A stretch of DNA of 64,000 nt, taken from assembly GCF_008065135.1 (NCBI RefSeq), contig NZ_CP042914.1, positions 7,855,404 to 7,919,403 on the forward strand, written 5' to 3'. The DNA is from Roseimaritima ulvae. Its GTDB lineage: Bacteria > Planctomycetota > Planctomycetia > Pirellulales > Pirellulaceae. Every line of letters starts with the position of its first letter. Position 1 is the first letter of the stretch. Below the pieces are notes generated by a model, which was not told the DNA's origin, did not search any database, and saw only the letters and a list, made by a program, of their open reading frames with translations. This document shows positions 26,126 through 35,924 of this stretch, in pieces. Made by a program: the position numbers and the translations under genes.

Positions 26126-26551
26126 TTATTCAGATAGCGGGTATTCTTGCCCATCCTTTTCTAACACAAAACCACCCATCTGATTTGGCCCGGTTTTGCC
26201 GCCTTTTAACGTCCCACTACCCTTGTCGCCACGAATCGTGAACACCATCACATCCGAATCGCCGGTTTCCTGCTGATACTGGGAGGTCTTTATAAACTCC
26301 ATATCCACCGATTCGACGTTGCCGATATGTTCGACAATCACCGGATCGTCTTTGACCTGTTCGGCGACTTGGGTCCCCACGGCGTCGAGGCCAAATTTGG
26401 CGACCAGGAAACATCCGCCACAGCACAACACGGTCAGCAGGCCCAGCCCCGCCAAGATGCCCAGCACCCACTTCAGTGCGCTGGACGACCCGGTGGATGT
26501 CGGCGGGGGAACGTTGGGGTTAGGACCGAAGCCGTCAGATTGCATGGACAT
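26126..26551 (-). CDS. Small membrane protein with Coa1-like domain
   Basis: 141 residues: a Pro/Ser-rich cytoplasmic tail, one membrane helix (about 26-49, [20 protein letters not shown]) and a C-terminal domain. In that domain [30 protein letters not shown] and [14 protein letters not shown] follow the pattern of the cytochrome-oxidase assembly factor Coa1/Tim21 fold found in many small bacterial membrane proteins. The actual function in bacteria is not established. It sits between the PQQ/TPR gene (88 bp before it) and the cyclophilin gene, all on one strand. Confidence 0.65.
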   Translation of the reverse strand: MSMQSDGFGPNPNVPPPTSTGSSSALKWVLGILAGLGLLTVLCCGGCFLVAKFGLDAVGTQVAEQVKDDPVIVEHIGNVESVDMEFIKTSQYQQETGDSDVMVFTIRGDKGSGTLKGGKTGPNQMGGFVLEKDGQEYPLSE

Positions 26552-26638
26552 GCCTGAGCCTTAGCAGCAAAAGGGGGAGACTTAATCTTGGTCGGTCAAT
26601 GTACCAACGGGCTCGATCACCGGGAATGGCAGGCGGGC

Positions 26639-29600
26639 TCAGCGGAACAGGTCAAAGGGCTTCGCCTCATCCTCTTCTTCATCGGCCTCCGGCGACGCTT
26701 CTTCCTGTACGGGCTGCGGCGGCGGTTCTTGGTTCGTGAAGGCGAACTGCATGAACGAAGCGCCAACCATCGCCGCGACCACGTGCTGCTGCGGATCCAC
26801 GTTCAGATGCGTGACGATGTCACTGTTGAAGCTGGGCAGCGGCAAACCGTTGCGTCGAGCGACCTGTTCGCCGGTTTTGACATCCAGCGCCAACATCGAC
26901 AATTCCTGCTTCCGCCGTGTCGAGGCGGTGGGAGAATGGATCGACAGGGCGCGGCTGAAGATCAACAACGGCGAGCCAGTAGCTTGACCGATCGTGCAGC
27001 CCCAGGGCGAGTCTTCCAGCTCGGTCTGCCAGACCACTTCCCCGCTCTGCAGATGCATGCACAGCACCGGGCCATCGACGCGAAAATGCACACGCGACTG
27101 AGCGATATTGGGAATCGTGTTCGGTTTGCGTTCGGGGCGAACACTGGTTTCGGGCAGCAAAATCAGGGTGTCGCCGCGGACCACCGTCTGCAACCCATTC
27201 AGCTTATCGATGGGGTCCAACTGGTGCGTGCCGACTTGCCTACCTTCGATCAGATCCCAGACCAGCACTTCGCCGCTGGGCTGTAGCAGCGTCAACCAAC
27301 GGCCCTCGACGATATTGCCCTTGGCCGTCACGCCGGCCGTTTCCGGCGCGGCCAATTCTTGAGTCAACACGACCGCATCGGAGAACACGTCGCGGAGGCT
27401 GACGTGGGTGGGCACGTTGCCTTCGGCCACCTGATAGGTCAACAGGTGTTTTCCGGCGGCAAACCAAATCATTTCTTCTTCGGGCCAGGGCTGGGTGAGC
27501 AATTTGCGACCATCGACACAATCGAAGATGTCGACGCGCCCATCGTCGGTTTGCGCCGACGCGACCGCCACGCGTTGCCCGTCCGAGACGACGTAACCTC
27601 GCGGCGGCACCGCCTGATTGCTCCACCGCAACTCGCCCTGCAGCACGTCGATCGCTTGCAACTGGCCCGCGTTCAGCAGGTACAACTGGTTTCCGCTGAT
27701 CGGCCCGAGACGAAATTCGCTGGGCGGCGAGCGGCGCAGTGGATCGACCACATCGTAGCTCTTATGGTTATCCCCAAAGGGCGTGGCGGTGCTTCGTGCC
27801 CGCGCCATCCGGCCGCCCAACTCACTCCGCCAGGGCAGCCGCCACAGATCGGCATCGCGGGAACCCTGGGTGGCACGAAACATGTCGATCGCCACCAATT
27901 CCGAAGGCATCAGGGCGATCATCACGCCGCCGTCCAAGGCCGCGCTGCGGGTGCCTTCGTCCTTGGCATTGGAGACCGCCATGGGGACGGAGGTCACGCG
28001 GCCGTTGGGGTCGCGGAGGCTGACCGTTCGGCCCTCTTCGCTGATCACCTGCCAGCCGCGCAAATGCGCGCCGCTGCGGCTGAGGATCTCCAGCACGTCG
28101 GGGTTGGGGACGCCCCGTGCAGAGCGTTGATTCTGCGAGGCGTTCCAACTGGTCACCACGTAGTCCGGCCAAGCGTTGTCCGTGGGGGCGGCAGAATCTT
28201 CTTGCAGCAACTCCAGCGTTTCCCGATCGGCTTCATCGAAGCTGTCTCGATCGGCATCGGACAACTGCTGAGCCTGCAACCGCGCATCGCTGGTAAAGCC
28301 GGCTGCCTGATAGACTTGAGCTAACAGCAACCGAAACGGAGCAGTTCGCTGGTCGGCGTTGCCGGCGGCGGAGAACTGCACGTCCTGCATGGCTTGCTGG
28401 GCCAGCCGCTCGGCTCGCAACAGGGCTTCCTCCTTGATCAACCGTTCGATCAACCGCGTCCGCGCGGCATCGGCGCCGACCGTGGCGGAGAAGTGCTGGG
28501 TCAAGCGTTGCAGGGTGCCGGTCGCTTGCGCTTCGAAGGCCTGCAGATGCACCGCGACGGCGGCGTTGATGGCTTCCCGCTGCGACTCGTCGGCCTGCGA
28601 CAAGGCTTGCTGAACCTGACCAGCGATCCAATTATCCAGCGAGGGTTGGGCATCCAGGTCGGAGCGTTGCAGGGAGTGCATGCGTTCGGCCCAATGGGAT
28701 TCGTCCGCCAACAGCGCCGATAGCGCAATCAAGTGTTCCACAGCGGCGACGGGTTCCTCTTCTCGCACACTGCCGCGGGCCATCAGCGATAACAATTCCG
28801 CTTGCCGTTCGGGAAACTGCACCAACCGTTCGAGAGTCGGCAGCAGATCGGTATGGCTGGCAAAATCCTCGCGCAGCGCGCCCAACATGGCCGACACGTA
28901 CAGCGCCCGGGCCTCTTCGTCGGCCGAGTCGATCTCGAGCGCCTTGGGCAGCCACTGCAGGGCTTCGTCCCGCTTGCCATCTTCAATCAACAACTGAGCT
29001 TTGCGTTTGATCGCCCAGGTATCCTGCGGGTTGTCGGCCAACCGCGTCTCCACCGTGGGCCGCAACCATTGTTGGCCAAAGGCGACGGCCACTTCGGTAG
29101 CGTTTTGACTGATCAGTTGCCCGCCGGCCTGGACCAAGTTTCCCAAATCGAAATCCATATTCTGCCGACTGACGACGTCGCCGTTGGCCAGATCGATGGC
29201 CACGACTTGTCGATCGCTGAGCGGCACGAAGAACAGGTTTCCCCCAAACACGCCGGTGCCGCACACCTGCGCGTTCTGCCCGGCGTCATTCACTGCGGCG
29301 GTCCAGCGGCGGCGGCCGGAACGCTTGTCGTAGGCGTGGACTTCGCGTGAGCCAACGAGGATCAGCTGGTCGTCGCGGACCCCGGCCAGGTATCGCATGC
29401 CGGATCGCACGATTTCCGGAAACAGCGGCTCGCCGGTTAACAGGTCGAAACCGAACAGCCGATCCGATTCAATCGGCGTGACATACACCGCGCCGTCATG
29501 GATCACCGGCGTGGAGTCCAGCCAACGCTGCATCAAACGAGCCGGATCGACACCGCTGCGACCCGAATTCATGCTGTTCAGTTCCGCACTGCGGCGATAT

Positions 29601-31357
29601 TTGGCGCCCCACAACAAACTCCGCGAGGCCAAGTCCACCGCCACGATCGCTCCCGCCCCGGTCGGACAGACCAACACGCCATCCTGATAGGCCGGCATCG
29701 CACCGGAGATTCGTCGTACGATATCGGTTTCGATATTGCCGGTTTCAATAGCCAATAATTGCTGCCGCCAGAGCTGTGTGCCGGTGGCCGGATCCAAACA
29801 CAACAGGCACAGGTCGCCGGACAGTTCAGCGATCACGTACAACCGCCCTTCGATCGGCAGCGGGGGGCCGAGGAAGAAGGCGTCGGTGAAAATCGTAGGC
29901 GTTTGTTCGCCCACGCCCGCAGTCCACAACAATGAACCTTCTTTCTTCAAATCCAAGGCAACCAGAGTATTGGCGCCCGTATTTTTGCGTTCGTTGATCC
30001 CCTGCTGGATCGCCCGCACGCCAAACGGAGTAAACCGCCGATTGGCTTGAACCTCGGCCAGGTCCTGCAAGAAAAACACGCGATGTCCATCACTGCTCAG
30101 GCGACCATAAGGCAAATCGAACCAAACCCGCTGCGACAACAGCAGACTGTCCGTGGAGACCTCCGATTCGAAGGGCATCGGTTCGGCTTCGCCGCCGGCC
30201 AAGCTGCCCCAGGGATATTCCCAGACCCGCTTGCCGGTTTCAAAGTCCACGCCCATCACCCGCCGCGTGGTCCGCATCAACAGTTGATTTCCCACCCGCA
30301 ACGGCAACCAGGTCGGCGGCGGCAGATCACCTTGGGACGCCAGCGATTGGGCGGTCTTCTGCAGTTGCTGCGTTTCGGTTTCGCCGGCCGTGGCTTCCAG
30401 CTTCCAGCGCAAATCGCTGAGCGGGTGTTGGCCGCCTTCACTGAGTGAACGGCTGGCATCGCCGCCGGCAACGGGGTAGTCCCGCGGCGGCGGCGGTGAA
30501 GCGCGTTTGAGCTCCGCGAAATGCTCCTTCAACCAGTCCAGCTCTTCGCCTTCGCCGGCCGCTGGAATTTCCGAATCCGACAAACGATATCGCTCGGCGC
30601 GCTGCGGCGCAGGGCCCTCGACGGACCGCAGTGCGGCTTGGACCTGGGACTCTTCGCGTTCCGCCAGTTTCAGCGACAGGGCCAGCGCCAGATCCAGTTG
30701 CCCGCCCATCTGCTTCGCCGCTCGCCGCTGTCCGGCCAAACGTTTGAACAACATCGACGCGGCCAGGGGGCGGCCGGTTTGCAATTCGTGATAGCCCCAC
30801 AAATAAGCCGCTTGATAGCCCGCGGAAGTGTGAAAGTAGCGTCGTACGATATCTTTCAGAGCCACCCAATCCCGGCTGGCGGTGGCTTTATCGAGATCTT
30901 GCTTGGCGGCCGGCCCATAATTCAATTCGTAGATATCCAGCCCCTCGTCCGGCAGATCGCCCAGCAGATCTTCGGCCCTCCGCAACAGACTTTCGATCGC
31001 AATCGCGTCCAGGTCTTCGCCGCCGGAGTCCAAAAAGAAGTCCTGGCCGGCGATGTCGTCATCCTGGGCTCCATCGGCCGAGCGTTGCAGCAGCTTGCCC
31101 AGCCCCAACACGGCTTCGCTGTAGCGTTGCTCGCCGATCGCCTCTTCGGCTTCTTCCAACTGCTGCCGCACCGCGCGGGGCGGTTCGATAAAGCCCCCGG
31201 TCAGGTCGGGCACCATGCTGCGAAACACATTCTGAGCGGTGGCGCGGGGCGCATCGGCCACCAGACAGCCCCAGCCGGCCAGCAGTAAGCAAGCAAACAG
31301 CCAACACGATTGCGGCTGGAAACGCACGAAGGAACAGGGCAAGGCGCGATACGTCAT
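26639..31357 (-). CDS. Giant secreted PQQ-type beta-propeller / TPR protein
   Basis: 1572 residues with a signal sequence (SCWLFACLLLAGWGCLVADA; the Cys could be a lipid anchor). The N-terminal 270 residues are helical repeats (EEAEEAIGEQRYSEAVLGLGKLL). A first propeller follows with PQQ-like blades (MGVDFETGKRVWEYPWG, LVALDLKKEGSLLWTAGVG, LLCLDPATGTQLWRQQLL). A helical TPR-like middle (about 780-1060) precedes a second propeller (IDVLQGELRWSNQAVPP, MHLQSGEVVWQTELEDSPWG, LALDVKTGEQVARRNG). PQQ cofactor residues cannot be confirmed, so this is more likely a binding scaffold than a dehydrogenase. It ends with a charged tail. Probably followed in one transcript by the Coa1-like and cyclophilin genes. 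Confidence 0.85.
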   Translation of the reverse strand: MTYRALPCSFVRFQPQSCWLFACLLLAGWGCLVADAPRATAQNVFRSMVPDLTGGFIEPPRAVRQQLEEAEEAIGEQRYSEAVLGLGKLLQRSADGAQDDDIAGQDFFLDSGGEDLDAIAIESLLRRAEDLLGDLPDEGLDIYELNYGPAAKQDLDKATASRDWVALKDIVRRYFHTSAGYQAAYLWGYHELQTGRPLAASMLFKRLAGQRRAAKQMGGQLDLALALSLKLAEREESQVQAALRSVEGPAPQRAERYRLSDSEIPAAGEGEELDWLKEHFAELKRASPPPPRDYPVAGGDASRSLSEGGQHPLSDLRWKLEATAGETETQQLQKTAQSLASQGDLPPPTWLPLRVGNQLLMRTTRRVMGVDFETGKRVWEYPWGSLAGGEAEPMPFESEVSTDSLLLSQRVWFDLPYGRLSSDGHRVFFLQDLAEVQANRRFTPFGVRAIQQGINERKNTGANTLVALDLKKEGSLLWTAGVGEQTPTIFTDAFFLGPPLPIEGRLYVIAELSGDLCLLCLDPATGTQLWRQQLLAIETGNIETDIVRRISGAMPAYQDGVLVCPTGAGAIVAVDLASRSLLWGAKYRRSAELNSMNSGRSGVDPARLMQRWLDSTPVIHDGAVYVTPIESDRLFGFDLLTGEPLFPEIVRSGMRYLAGVRDDQLILVGSREVHAYDKRSGRRRWTAAVNDAGQNAQVCGTGVFGGNLFFVPLSDRQVVAIDLANGDVVSRQNMDFDLGNLVQAGGQLISQNATEVAVAFGQQWLRPTVETRLADNPQDTWAIKRKAQLLIEDGKRDEALQWLPKALEIDSADEEARALYVSAMLGALREDFASHTDLLPTLERLVQFPERQAELLSLMARGSVREEEPVAAVEHLIALSALLADESHWAERMHSLQRSDLDAQPSLDNWIAGQVQQALSQADESQREAINAAVAVHLQAFEAQATGTLQRLTQHFSATVGADAARTRLIERLIKEEALLRAERLAQQAMQDVQFSAAGNADQRTAPFRLLLAQVYQAAGFTSDARLQAQQLSDADRDSFDEADRETLELLQEDSAAPTDNAWPDYVVTSWNASQNQRSARGVPNPDVLEILSRSGAHLRGWQVISEEGRTVSLRDPNGRVTSVPMAVSNAKDEGTRSAALDGGVMIALMPSELVAIDMFRATQGSRDADLWRLPWRSELGGRMARARSTATPFGDNHKSYDVVDPLRRSPPSEFRLGPISGNQLYLLNAGQLQAIDVLQGELRWSNQAVPPRGYVVSDGQRVAVASAQTDDGRVDIFDCVDGRKLLTQPWPEEEMIWFAAGKHLLTYQVAEGNVPTHVSLRDVFSDAVVLTQELAAPETAGVTAKGNIVEGRWLTLLQPSGEVLVWDLIEGRQVGTHQLDPIDKLNGLQTVVRGDTLILLPETSVRPERKPNTIPNIAQSRVHFRVDGPVLCMHLQSGEVVWQTELEDSPWGCTIGQATGSPLLIFSRALSIHSPTASTRRKQELSMLALDVKTGEQVARRNGLPLPSFNSDIVTHLNVDPQQHVVAAMVGASFMQFAFTNQEPPPQPVQEEASPEADEEEDEAKPFDLFR

Positions 31358-31450
31358 GACAAAATCGACAACCAGAGGAAAGGTTTTTGCAGAGCGTTAT
31401 GCATTGTAGACCATGAACGCAACCAGCCACCACCTCGACCAGTTAGGCAG

Positions 31451-31663
31451 GAGCATGGGGCCGTAGCATGGGGCCGTAGCATGGGCCCCCGGCCCGTGGG
31501 GGAACAAAGAGCAAGGGGAAAAGAGAAAGGGACGGAAAGGGACCAAAAGGACCGCGCAAGCGTGGACCGAAACCACCTGCCCTTTAGGTCCTTTAGGTCC
31601 TTTGTGTCCCTTTTTTCACTGCCCCACTGCCTAACTGCCACACGGGCCAGGGGCCCATGCTAC
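31451..31663. repeat. GTAGCATGGG inverted-pair element, cluster 2
   Basis: Three partly degenerate copies of GTAGCATGGGG stand at the left (31451-31497) and an inverted copy, CACGGGCCAGGGGCCCATGC, at the right. The interior is itself a rough palindrome: AAAGGGACCAAAAGGACC against GGTCCTTTAGGTCCTTTG and GTGTCCCTTTTTT. It fills the gap between the SecA paralogue's stop and the PQQ/TPR gene's start. No gene is visible here. Confidence 0.7.
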
Positions 31664-31694
31664 TGCCCCACTGCCCCACTGCCCTACTGCCCGA

Positions 31695-33851
31695 TCAATC
31701 CGGGGTATCCAAATACGGATCCTGGCCGATTTCGCGTTGGATTTTCTTGCGTTCGCGTTCATGGTGCAGCAACACCATGCGATCACGAAAATGCTTGCGT
31801 TCGACCTTCCGCTGAGCTTTACGGAACATGGCGGCGTAGCTGGGCAGCGGTCCGGCGGCGGCCTCGCCGACCGTTTTCAGTCTTTCGGCGCGATCCGGGC
31901 CGAAGCCGCCTTTGAGGATATCGTCGTCCAAGGCCAGGTATTGGCGATAGGAACCGCGGTCGCCCTGGCGTCCGCAACGGCCGATCAATTGGCGGTCGAC
32001 GCGAGCCGCATCGTGCAATTCGGTACAGATCACGTGCATCCCGCCCATGCCTTCGACGCCCGCAGCCAGTTTCACGTCGGTACCACGGCCCGCCATATTG
32101 GTCGCCACGGTGACTTTTCCCTTGCCGCCGGCAGCTTCGACAATCTCCGCCTCGGCTTCGACGTTGTTGGCGTTGAGCACTTGATGTTCGATGCCACGTT
32201 CGTCCAGCATCCGTGACAGGATCACCGACTTGTCGATCGAGCGGGTACCGATCAGCACGGGGCGACCGCCTTGATTCATTTCCACCGTTTCTTCCACGAT
32301 GGCTTCGAATTTCTTCATCATCGTGCCGTGCACGCTATCGGCCAGTTGCACGCGGCGTGGCGGCCGGTTGGTGGGCACGCGGATGACGGGCGTGCGGTAG
32401 ATCTTCCTCAGTTCTCGGGCGCTAGTCGCCGCCGTGCCGGTCATACCGGCCAGATGCGGGTAGCGCAAGAATAGGTCCTGAATCGTGATCCGCGCCGCTT
32501 GCCCGGTGGGCACGCTGATTTCCAGCGATTCTTTGGCTTCGATGGCTTGGTGGATCCCATCCCGCCATTTCCGGCCTTCCGCCAATCGACCGGTGAATTC
32601 GTCGACGATGACAATTTCGTCTTTGCCCTCTTGGTTGGGGCGAACGACGTATTGGCGGTCCAACAAGAATTCGCGGTGCACCTTGATGGCACGTTCGGTG
32701 AATTCGTACAGGTCCACCAAACCCACGGTGCGGACCAGATCGCTTTTCTTCAACGAGCGAACTTTTTGGCGTCCGCGAGCGGTCAATTCGTAGCGTTTGG
32801 TTTCGTCGTCGATCGTGAAGTGTTCGTCGATTTCGTAGGCCTTGGCGTTTTCGGCCGCCCACCGATAGGTTTCCACAATCTGATCGCGGACGGTGTCTTC
32901 CAAGCTGCCGATGATCAGCGGCGTACGAGCTTCGTCGATCAAGATACTGTCGGCTTCGTCGACCAAGCAGAAGTGCATCCCCCGCATCACCGGTTGGTCG
33001 CCGCTGCCACTGAAGCCGTCTTCGCCGTCGCCCAGCATTTCGGTCTGCAGTCGGTTCTGGGCTCGCAACAGCAATCGGTCGCGGAGGAAGTCGAACCCGA
33101 ACTCCTTGGCCGTGCCATAGGTGACCGATGCGGCGTAGGACTTGCGCCGCGAAGGTTGGTCATCGGGCGTTTGGATGATGCCCACGGTCAGCCCCAGTCG
33201 TTCAAACAGGGGCGTCATCCACTGGGCATCACGTTTGGCCAGGTAATCGTTGACGGTGGCCAGGTGGGCGCCTTTGCCGACCAGCGAATGCAGGTACAGC
33301 GGCAAGGTGGCGGTCAGCGTTTTACCTTCACCGGTTTGCATTTCGGCGACACAGCCTTCAAACAGACAGATCCCACCGATCATCTGCACGTCGTAATGCC
33401 GCATATTGAGGGCTCGCCGCCCAGCTTCGCGAACCAACGCGTAGGCTTCGGGCAGCAGGGCCGACAGTTTTTCGCCGCTTTTGGCGCGGTAGCGGAGGGC
33501 CAGCGAACGTTTCCGCAGGGACGAATCGTCTTCGCTGCGAAGCTCGTCCTCCATTTGATTGATCCGCTGCAACTGACGGCGCCAGCGCAGCATTCGCGGC
33601 GAAGCTCCGGTGGCGAACAGCGACCCCACGCCGTGTGAGGTCCCGTCGCGTCCATCAGAGGCCGCCGGCGGGATGGCCGTCGCGGAGGGCTCTCCGTCGC
33701 CGGCCGGCCCGGAGCCCAGCGAAGCGGACGCCGCGGTGGAGTCCGCCAGGCTGGGGTTTTGCCCCGAGGCGTCTTGACCAGCGGCGTTCTGCCCAGCGGC
33801 GTCTTGGCCGGAAGGTTGGATTAGTGGGTCTGCAGGATTGCTAGCGGACAT
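31695..33851 (-). CDS. Short SecA paralogue (preprotein translocase ATPase)
   Basis: 718 residues. The first 85 are low-complexity (GQDAAGQNAAGQDASGQNP). The ATPase motor is complete: Walker A MQTGEGKTLT (171-180), VNDYLAKRDAQWM, YGTAKEFGFDFLRDRL, the DEAD-type motif LVDEADSILIDEARTPLIIG, NMAGRGTDVKL and QLIGRCGRQGDRGSYRQYLA. A cross-linking domain is present between the motor halves. The protein ends about 70 residues after motif VI, so the helical scaffold and wing region is curtailed and the zinc-binding tail is absent. It is far shorter than canonical SecA of about 900 residues, so I take it for a second, specialised SecA rather than the housekeeping one. Export substrates are unknown. 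Confidence 0.85.
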   Translation of the reverse strand: MSASNPADPLIQPSGQDAAGQNAAGQDASGQNPSLADSTAASASLGSGPAGDGEPSATAIPPAASDGRDGTSHGVGSLFATGASPRMLRWRRQLQRINQMEDELRSEDDSSLRKRSLALRYRAKSGEKLSALLPEAYALVREAGRRALNMRHYDVQMIGGICLFEGCVAEMQTGEGKTLTATLPLYLHSLVGKGAHLATVNDYLAKRDAQWMTPLFERLGLTVGIIQTPDDQPSRRKSYAASVTYGTAKEFGFDFLRDRLLLRAQNRLQTEMLGDGEDGFSGSGDQPVMRGMHFCLVDEADSILIDEARTPLIIGSLEDTVRDQIVETYRWAAENAKAYEIDEHFTIDDETKRYELTARGRQKVRSLKKSDLVRTVGLVDLYEFTERAIKVHREFLLDRQYVVRPNQEGKDEIVIVDEFTGRLAEGRKWRDGIHQAIEAKESLEISVPTGQAARITIQDLFLRYPHLAGMTGTAATSARELRKIYRTPVIRVPTNRPPRRVQLADSVHGTMMKKFEAIVEETVEMNQGGRPVLIGTRSIDKSVILSRMLDERGIEHQVLNANNVEAEAEIVEAAGGKGKVTVATNMAGRGTDVKLAAGVEGMGGMHVICTELHDAARVDRQLIGRCGRQGDRGSYRQYLALDDDILKGGFGPDRAERLKTVGEAAAGPLPSYAAMFRKAQRKVERKHFRDRMVLLHHERERKKIQREIGQDPYLDTPD

Positions 33852-34059
33852 GTTTTCCCAAAGTTTAAGAACAATGGACTCATTTTATCCCAACCCGCCG
33901 CCGAGCAAGGATGCGAAAATAGCGTTTTCTGCATGAAACTGGGTAAGCTGCGATGAGTTTACCCCGGCTTCCGGCTGTGCTGAATTTAGTGGTCAAACCC
34001 GTCGATCCTGATCTACAAGTTGTGACAGTGTTCCCGGACTGTAGAAATAGAGCCAAACC

Positions 34060-35448
34060 ATGAAACGTATTTTTCGAGCCCTGACCATGGCGGCGACCAT
34101 CGCGGGTTTCTCCGCGACCGCCGCGAACGCCCAACAGACGATGAGGGCCGGCGACTTACCGACTTCGGCCGGGGCGACTACCTCAGGATACTCTTCCACT
34201 CAATCGATTGGCGACAGCCTGTATACGGTCGATCCGGCCCTGTACGGCAACGGCCAAATTCAACCCGCCGGACATCGCAGTTCCACACGCGGTCTGCGTT
34301 CGCGAATCGGTTCGCAGGCCTGCGGCGACTGCTACAGCGATAGCTGCCAAGGCGGCTGTAAGCCCACCCGCCGCAGTTCTTTGGCCGATGGCGATTGCAA
34401 TGAGGACACTTGGTTGCGAGCCGAACTGCTGCTGTGGTTCCCGCAAGCCCGTCGCTCGCCCGTATTGGCCGCGACCAACGCCCTGCCCGGCGGCCTGCCG
34501 GTCGTCGGCCAAGCCGGTTACACGCCCCAATTTGGTGGTGAAATCGGCACCGGCCTGGAAACCGGCTTCCGCGCCGACGTCGGCAAGTACTTCGCCGACG
34601 GACAACTAGGCTTAGGAGCCCGACTGTGGTTCTTGAGCGACGCCGAAGAAGGCTACTCGGCCTCGTCCAATGGCGACGTGGGCTTGGGACTGCCGATCTT
34701 TGACACGCAATTTGGTGGCGAAAGCGCCGTACTGGCCGCTTTTGACGATGGTGTCAATCCCGAACTGAACGGTTCGCTCAGCATCGATACCGAACTGAGC
34801 ATCGCGTCGAGCGAATTCTACGCTCGCCTGCTGTTCGCTCAGGGCAAAGACTACCGCGTGGACATGATCGGCGGCTACTCGTACTTCAACATCGAAGACG
34901 ACCTGCAGCTGAACTTGAACGCTGTCCGCGTGGCTCGCCCCGCCGATGGTCTGACCCGTAACTTCTCCGATCACTTCAACACCACCAACAATTTCCACGG
35001 TGGTCAGATCGGATTTGAAAACCTGGTCACCCGTGGCCGGTTCAGCATCCGAACGCTGACGAAAGTCCACCTCGGCAATATGAGCCAACGCGTGGAGATC
35101 GACGGCTCCAGCCAACGCTTCTTCGCCGGCGGCCCCGCTCCGGAACAGTTCGACGGCGGCATCCTGGCGATGGACAACCAGGGCGTGCAGCGACGTGATG
35201 TGTTCGCGTTCGCTCCCGAAGCCAACTTCAAGCTGAACTACCGGATGCGGAACTACGTCAACTTCAGCGTCGGCTACACCTTCATCTACTGGAACCACGT
35301 GGCCCTGGCCGGTGACCAGATCGATCGCAACGTCGATACCAGTGGCCTGTTGTCCAACGCGGGAACGGTGGCCAGCCCCAGCCGCAAGTTCGAAGATCGC
35401 GGATTCTTTGTTCAGGGCATCGATTTGGGTGTGTCGGTCGACTACTAA
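34060..35448 (+). CDS. BBP7-type outer-membrane beta-barrel protein
   Basis: 462 residues with a signal peptide (MKRIFRALTMAATIAGFSAT). A Cys-rich stretch (QACGDCYSDSCQGGCKP) follows, then TWLRAELLLWFPQARRSPVL, a signature I associate with the planctomycete BBP7 outer-membrane family. The remainder consists of alternating beta strands with aromatic ends (LGLGARLWFL, VDMIGGYSYFNIEDD, NYVNFSVGYTFIYW), and NNFHGGQIGFE is also typical. It probably spans the outer membrane; no transport substrate known. The ATG follows CAAACC without a strong ribosome site. A clear terminator follows the stop. Confidence 0.82.
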   Translation: MKRIFRALTMAATIAGFSATAANAQQTMRAGDLPTSAGATTSGYSSTQSIGDSLYTVDPALYGNGQIQPAGHRSSTRGLRSRIGSQACGDCYSDSCQGGCKPTRRSSLADGDCNEDTWLRAELLLWFPQARRSPVLAATNALPGGLPVVGQAGYTPQFGGEIGTGLETGFRADVGKYFADGQLGLGARLWFLSDAEEGYSASSNGDVGLGLPIFDTQFGGESAVLAAFDDGVNPELNGSLSIDTELSIASSEFYARLLFAQGKDYRVDMIGGYSYFNIEDDLQLNLNAVRVARPADGLTRNFSDHFNTTNNFHGGQIGFENLVTRGRFSIRTLTKVHLGNMSQRVEIDGSSQRFFAGGPAPEQFDGGILAMDNQGVQRRDVFAFAPEANFKLNYRMRNYVNFSVGYTFIYWNHVALAGDQIDRNVDTSGLLSNAGTVASPSRKFEDRGFFVQGIDLGVSVDY

Positions 35449-35483
35449 GCCGACCGCCTAACCCACCACGCGTCACAACTTGA

Positions 35484-35518
35484 CGGGTACGAACCACTTG
35501 GTTCGTGCCCGTTTTTTC
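35484..35518 (+). terminator. Rho-independent terminator after the BBP7 gene
   Basis: CGGGTACGAACCACTTGGTTC continuing GTGCCCG and six Ts: a stem of about 12 pairs with one mismatch and a short loop, 35 bases after the stop codon. Confidence 0.9.
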
Positions 35519-35524
35519 GTTTCT

Positions 35525-35787
35525 GTAGCATGGGTCCCCGGCCCGTGTCCTTCGCAGCATGGGCCCCCGGCCCGTGCCCTTCGTAGCATGGGCCCCCGGC
35601 CCGTGTCCTTCGTAGCATGGGCCCCCGGCCCGTGTAGGAGAAAAGGGACCCAAGGGACGGGGGATGCCGGGCATCGCCGGCGCCGTCCCTCTGGTCCTTT
35701 CCCCCTTGGGCTTGGTGCTGCCTATTGCTGACACGGGCCGGGGACCCATGCTACTTCTCTCGCACACGGGCCGGGGGCCCATGCTAC
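35525..35787. repeat. GTAGCATGGG inverted-pair element, cluster 3
   Basis: Four direct copies of GTAGCATGGGCCCCCGGCCC (first two degenerate) occupy 35525-35637. Two inverted copies, CACGGGCCGGGGACCCATGC and a near twin, lie at 35735-35787. The interior is again palindromic (GGGACCCAAGGGACGGGGG against CCCTCTGGTCCTTTCCCCC). It lies between the BBP7 terminator and the alpha-2-macroglobulin gene. The A2M frame stays open through part of it by chance. Confidence 0.75.
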
Positions 35788-35924
35788 TTTTGGTTTTCCC
35801 CATTTTCTGGAAACCAATCCGGCGAGCCTGCGTCTACCTAGACGATGGCGGGTGCGTTTCGCATCCACGCCGCCTGCCTCTCGTCTTCCCTGCTCCTTCG
35901 ATTTGCGAATTCGGACCGCTCACC

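Noticed and set aside
26639-31357. PQQ-dependent dehydrogenase
   Set aside because: Blades are of PQQ type but I cannot find the cofactor and calcium residues of quinoprotein dehydrogenases, and the TPR parts suggest a scaffold.
35664-35924. N-terminal extension of the alpha-2-macroglobulin frame
   Set aside because: It would translate the GTAGCATGGG repeats and bury the signal peptide that begins at the ATG at 35925.
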